A DNA stretch of 8,184 bases, from assembly GCA_025351525.1 (NCBI GenBank), contig JANXVV010000524.1, positions 1 through 8,184 of the forward strand. The letters run 5' to 3'. Position numbers and translations under genes: made by a program. The notes beneath the pieces are model-generated. The model was not told where the DNA came from and did not search any database. It saw only the letters and a list, made by a program, of their open reading frames with translations. The number at the start of each line of letters is the position of its first letter. Within the stretch, counting starts at the first letter, position 1. The DNA comes from Humisphaera sp. GTDB taxonomy: Bacteria > Planctomycetota > Phycisphaerae > Tepidisphaerales > Tepidisphaeraceae. Positions 6,512 through 8,184 of this stretch are shown here, in pieces.

Positions 6512-6727
6512 GGGAGGGAACGGAAGAAAGCTTGAATTCCAGAAAGAGTTCAAGGCCGCACTTCCGTCCTGCATCCCCTTGTGGCACCCCGTGCAGATTC
6601 GGAAGTGATTGCGGATCGGTTCCATGATGCGTATCGGGGATATCGTGCTGCGCCCGACGTCCGAAGAACCCGGTCCGCCCGCTGCGCCTTCCGCCTCGGC
6701 TTGGGTCGCAGGAACAGCCGTTTTCAC

Positions 6728-6733
6728 TATACT
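6728..6733 (+). promoter_or_regulatory. Possible -10 box of surE (TATACT)
   Basis: TATACT lies ten bases before the surE ATG, an excellent match to the bacterial -10 consensus TATAAT. No good -35 box stands out at 16-18 bases; TTGGGT at 6701-6706 is too far away (21 bases). If this hexamer is used, transcription would start at or within a few bases of the ATG and the messenger would be leaderless. That agrees with the absence of a Shine-Dalgarno here. It could be chance. Confidence 0.35.
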
Positions 6734-6743
6734 CGCCTGCCCT

Positions 6744-7517
6744 ATGCTCATTTTATTGACCAACGATGACGGCATCCGCCATCCCGGGCTTGTGGCGATG
6801 TACCGGGAATTGACGAGGCTCGGGGAAGTTCATGTCGTCGCGCCGGAGACGGTGCAGAGCGCGACGGGGCATGGGGTGACGATCAGCACGCCATTGCTGA
6901 CGGATCGGGTGACGGTGGAGGATGCGTTCACCGGCATCGCCGTCGATGGTCGGCCGGCGGACTGCGTGAAGCTGGCGGTGGCGAAGCTTCTGCCGCGAAG
7001 CCCCGATCTGGTCATCAGCGGAATCAACAGCGGGGCGAACGTCGGCATCAACGTCATCTACAGCGGCACGGTGGCGGCGGCGATCGAGGCGGCGTTTCTC
7101 GGGCTGCCCAGCATCGCCCTGTCCCTCTACCTGCGGAAGGAAGTGGTCACCGATTACAAAGTCGCGGCCAGGCGGGCGATGGGCGTGATCGAGCAGATTC
7201 TGGCGGCGGGGCTGGCCGGTGGGCAGACCGTCAGCGTCAATCTCCCGGCGGTGCCGGCGGACCGGCAACCGGCGGGCATCCGGGTCGTCCGCCAGTGCGT
7301 GAGGCCGTGGGTCGACAACTATGAAAAGCGCCAGGATCCGCGCGGGCGCGACTACTACTGGAACAGCAGCGTGTTCACCCTGCAAAGCACGGATGAGGAT
7401 ACGGACGTGGCGGCACTGCGGGATCAATACATCACGGTGACGCCTTTGCAGTTCGATCTGACAAGCTACGCGAGGATGCGGGAGTGGAGCTCGCGGGAGT
7501 GGAAAGTTTCCACATGA
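6744..7517 (+). CDS. surE: 5'/3'-nucleotidase SurE
   Basis: The 257-residue product matches SurE, a cytoplasmic divalent-metal-dependent phosphatase that removes phosphate from 5'- and 3'-nucleoside monophosphates and often also acts on short polyphosphate. E. coli SurE has 253 residues. The N-terminal LLTNDDG places the metal-binding Asp8 and Asp9 as in the family. Ser39 lies in VVAPETVQSA, DGRPADCVKLA fits the conserved substrate-site segment, and ISGINSGANVG supplies the metal-ligand Asn (Asn95 here). IYSGTVAAAIEA and RDYYW are also typical. The start at 6744 puts NDDG at the conserved position. The open frame continues upstream to 6609, but that extension has no family counterpart. No Shine-Dalgarno is seen. 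The gene is divergent from ettA and convergent with the next gene, 14 bases away, with no obvious terminator between them. Confidence 0.96.
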   Translation: MLILLTNDDGIRHPGLVAMYRELTRLGEVHVVAPETVQSATGHGVTISTPLLTDRVTVEDAFTGIAVDGRPADCVKLAVAKLLPRSPDLVISGINSGANVGINVIYSGTVAAAIEAAFLGLPSIALSLYLRKEVVTDYKVAARRAMGVIEQILAAGLAGGQTVSVNLPAVPADRQPAGIRVVRQCVRPWVDNYEKRQDPRGRDYYWNSSVFTLQSTDEDTDVAALRDQYITVTPLQFDLTSYARMREWSSREWKVST

Positions 7518-7531
7518 GAATCGTTTAGCGA

Positions 7532-8095
7532 TCACCTTCCCCGGATGATGTCCTCGGGCCTTCCGGTATCTCCGAAACCGATTCGCGTCGGTAACAGACT
7601 TGTCAGCACCCATTTCTTCCGCCTCTTCTGATATTCCATATTCCACGTGCTGGGGACGGAATCGACGTAGCTGCCCTTGTGGAAACTGGTCACGGAGACC
7701 GTCGCGGTGATGACATTGGGCTCGCGGCGGGTTTCGATCGAGTTGACCTTCACACCGGTCAGGCCGTATTGGGCGGTGAGCCGCTTGCCTTGGGCGATGA
7801 GATCCTCCCCGGCCCAATTGTAAAGCTGCGCGTGCTGAAGATAAGGGGTGGCGGCGGCCCAATCGTTTTGAGAAATCGCCTCGATCATCCCCCGCACGTC
7901 TTTTTCCACGCGCTTCTCATCGGTCTCGATCGTCACGCGCAGGATGAAGAGCAGCAGTGACGCACAGAGCATTCCCACCCCGGCGTTGCGCAGGCTGTTC
8001 TGCTGCTTTTGCAAACCCATGAATGCCAGCACCGCGCCAAGGGCGGCCAGCAGCAGCATGATCCAGATCGGCGCGTCGAAGAGAAGTGACATCAT
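7532..8095 (-). CDS. Hypothetical two-helix membrane protein with C-terminal NTF2-like-looking domain
   Basis: The 187-residue product is not recognised as a named family. Residues about 9-28 (PIWIMLLLAALGAVLAFMGL) and 38-56 (AGVGMLCASLLLFILRVTI) are two hydrophobic segments separated by a short polar, positively charged loop, suggesting a helical hairpin in the inner membrane. The remaining about 130 residues are soluble. The order of a helix (VEKDVRGMIEAISQNDWAAA), a small helical segment and then alternating beta-like strands ending in KKWVLTSLLP resembles NTF2/SnoaL-like domains; this is inference from pattern, not a match. The start at 8095 (adjacent ATGs at 8095 and 8092) precedes the first membrane segment closely. 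The longer frame to 8161 would begin inside a hairpin repeat and is unlikely. No strong ribosome-binding site is seen. It is convergent with surE. Confidence 0.8.
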   Translation of the reverse strand: MMSLLFDAPIWIMLLLAALGAVLAFMGLQKQQNSLRNAGVGMLCASLLLFILRVTIETDEKRVEKDVRGMIEAISQNDWAAATPYLQHAQLYNWAGEDLIAQGKRLTAQYGLTGVKVNSIETRREPNVITATVSVTSFHKGSYVDSVPSTWNMEYQKRRKKWVLTSLLPTRIGFGDTGRPEDIIRGR

Positions 8096-8157
8096 GGAAT
8101 CTTTCAACCTTTCGGGAAGGGGAGTCCGATAAATGAAACGAGGCGATGCCGAAGGTG

Positions 8158-8178
8158 GCATGGGCGTCCCGCCCGTGC
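8158..8178. repeat. Short hairpin, GCATGGGCG stem, second copy
   Basis: GCATGGGCG and CGCCCGTGC form a 9-bp stem with one G:T pair and a TCC loop. Together with the preceding GGTG it is the reverse-complement counterpart of the hairpin plus CACC at 17-41. It lies about 60 bases upstream of the membrane-protein start and is followed by CTCTTTG at the window edge. Confidence 0.65.
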
Positions 8179-8184
8179 TCTTTG

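Larger units (their letters stand above)
6227..6743. other. Divergent ettA-surE intergenic region with repeats
   Basis: This 517-bp gap must contain the promoters for ettA (leftward) and surE (rightward). About 6337-6464 is an imperfect inverted repeat of a GCGAAG-type element and 6485-6511 is a dispersed GAAATCAGAAAAAAG element. The remainder, about 6540-6725, is not repetitive. It contains a short minus-strand open frame with a CTGCH motif (start 6625) that cannot be confirmed as a gene. Confidence 0.7.

Noticed and set aside
6609..6743. 45-residue N-terminal extension of SurE, ending in a hydrophobic stretch with a Cys
   Set aside because: SurE proteins begin directly at the LLTNDDG strand and act in the cytoplasm. 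The extension has no family support and the -3/-2 residues before the Cys do not fit a lipobox.
8096..8161. Longer start for the membrane protein
   Set aside because: The upstream ATG lies inside the hairpin repeat at 8158-8178, and the added residues are polar and would not precede a membrane segment as naturally as the start at 8095.

Overview
The window looks like a chromosomal segment from a high-GC member of the Planctomycetota/Verrucomicrobiota (PVC) group. The main reason is the gene at 116-3193. It encodes a secreted protein joining a beta-propeller 'membrane-bound dehydrogenase' domain, HEAT repeats and a C-terminal CxxCH heme domain, a layout characteristic of these phyla. The intergenic DNA, dense in short inverted and direct repeats, and the near absence of Shine-Dalgarno sequences fit that reading. 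A finer taxonomic placement cannot be supported by inspection.

Layout, left to right: an edge hairpin (17-37) and a 7-bp tandem repeat (76-101); the large heme/propeller/HEAT gene on the minus strand (116-3193); a 1.35-kb non-coding stretch (3194-4543) packed with inverted repeats and a 13-unit, 21-bp tandem array (3954-4226) closed by an inverted copy of its own unit; the translation-factor ATPase gene ettA on the minus strand (4544-6226); a 517-bp divergent intergenic region (6227-6743) with more copies of the dispersed repeats; surE on the plus strand (6744-7517); a small two-helix membrane protein on the minus strand (7532-8095), convergent with surE; and a second edge hairpin (8158-8178).

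The four confident genes do not form one operon or a visible pathway. EttA regulates translation according to energy state, SurE dephosphorylates nucleotides, the large protein is probably an exported redox/binding protein, and the last gene is unassigned. All are ordinary single genes. No defence system, mobile-element gene, CRISPR array, tRNA or rRNA was recognised.

The unusual content is non-coding. It comprises the 21-bp array with its terminal hairpin, a nested set of long inverted repeats at 3425-3923, and several dispersed repeat families with copies in both intergenic regions, often arranged as inverted pairs. These are the best candidates for something undescribed, but whether they have any function is inference.
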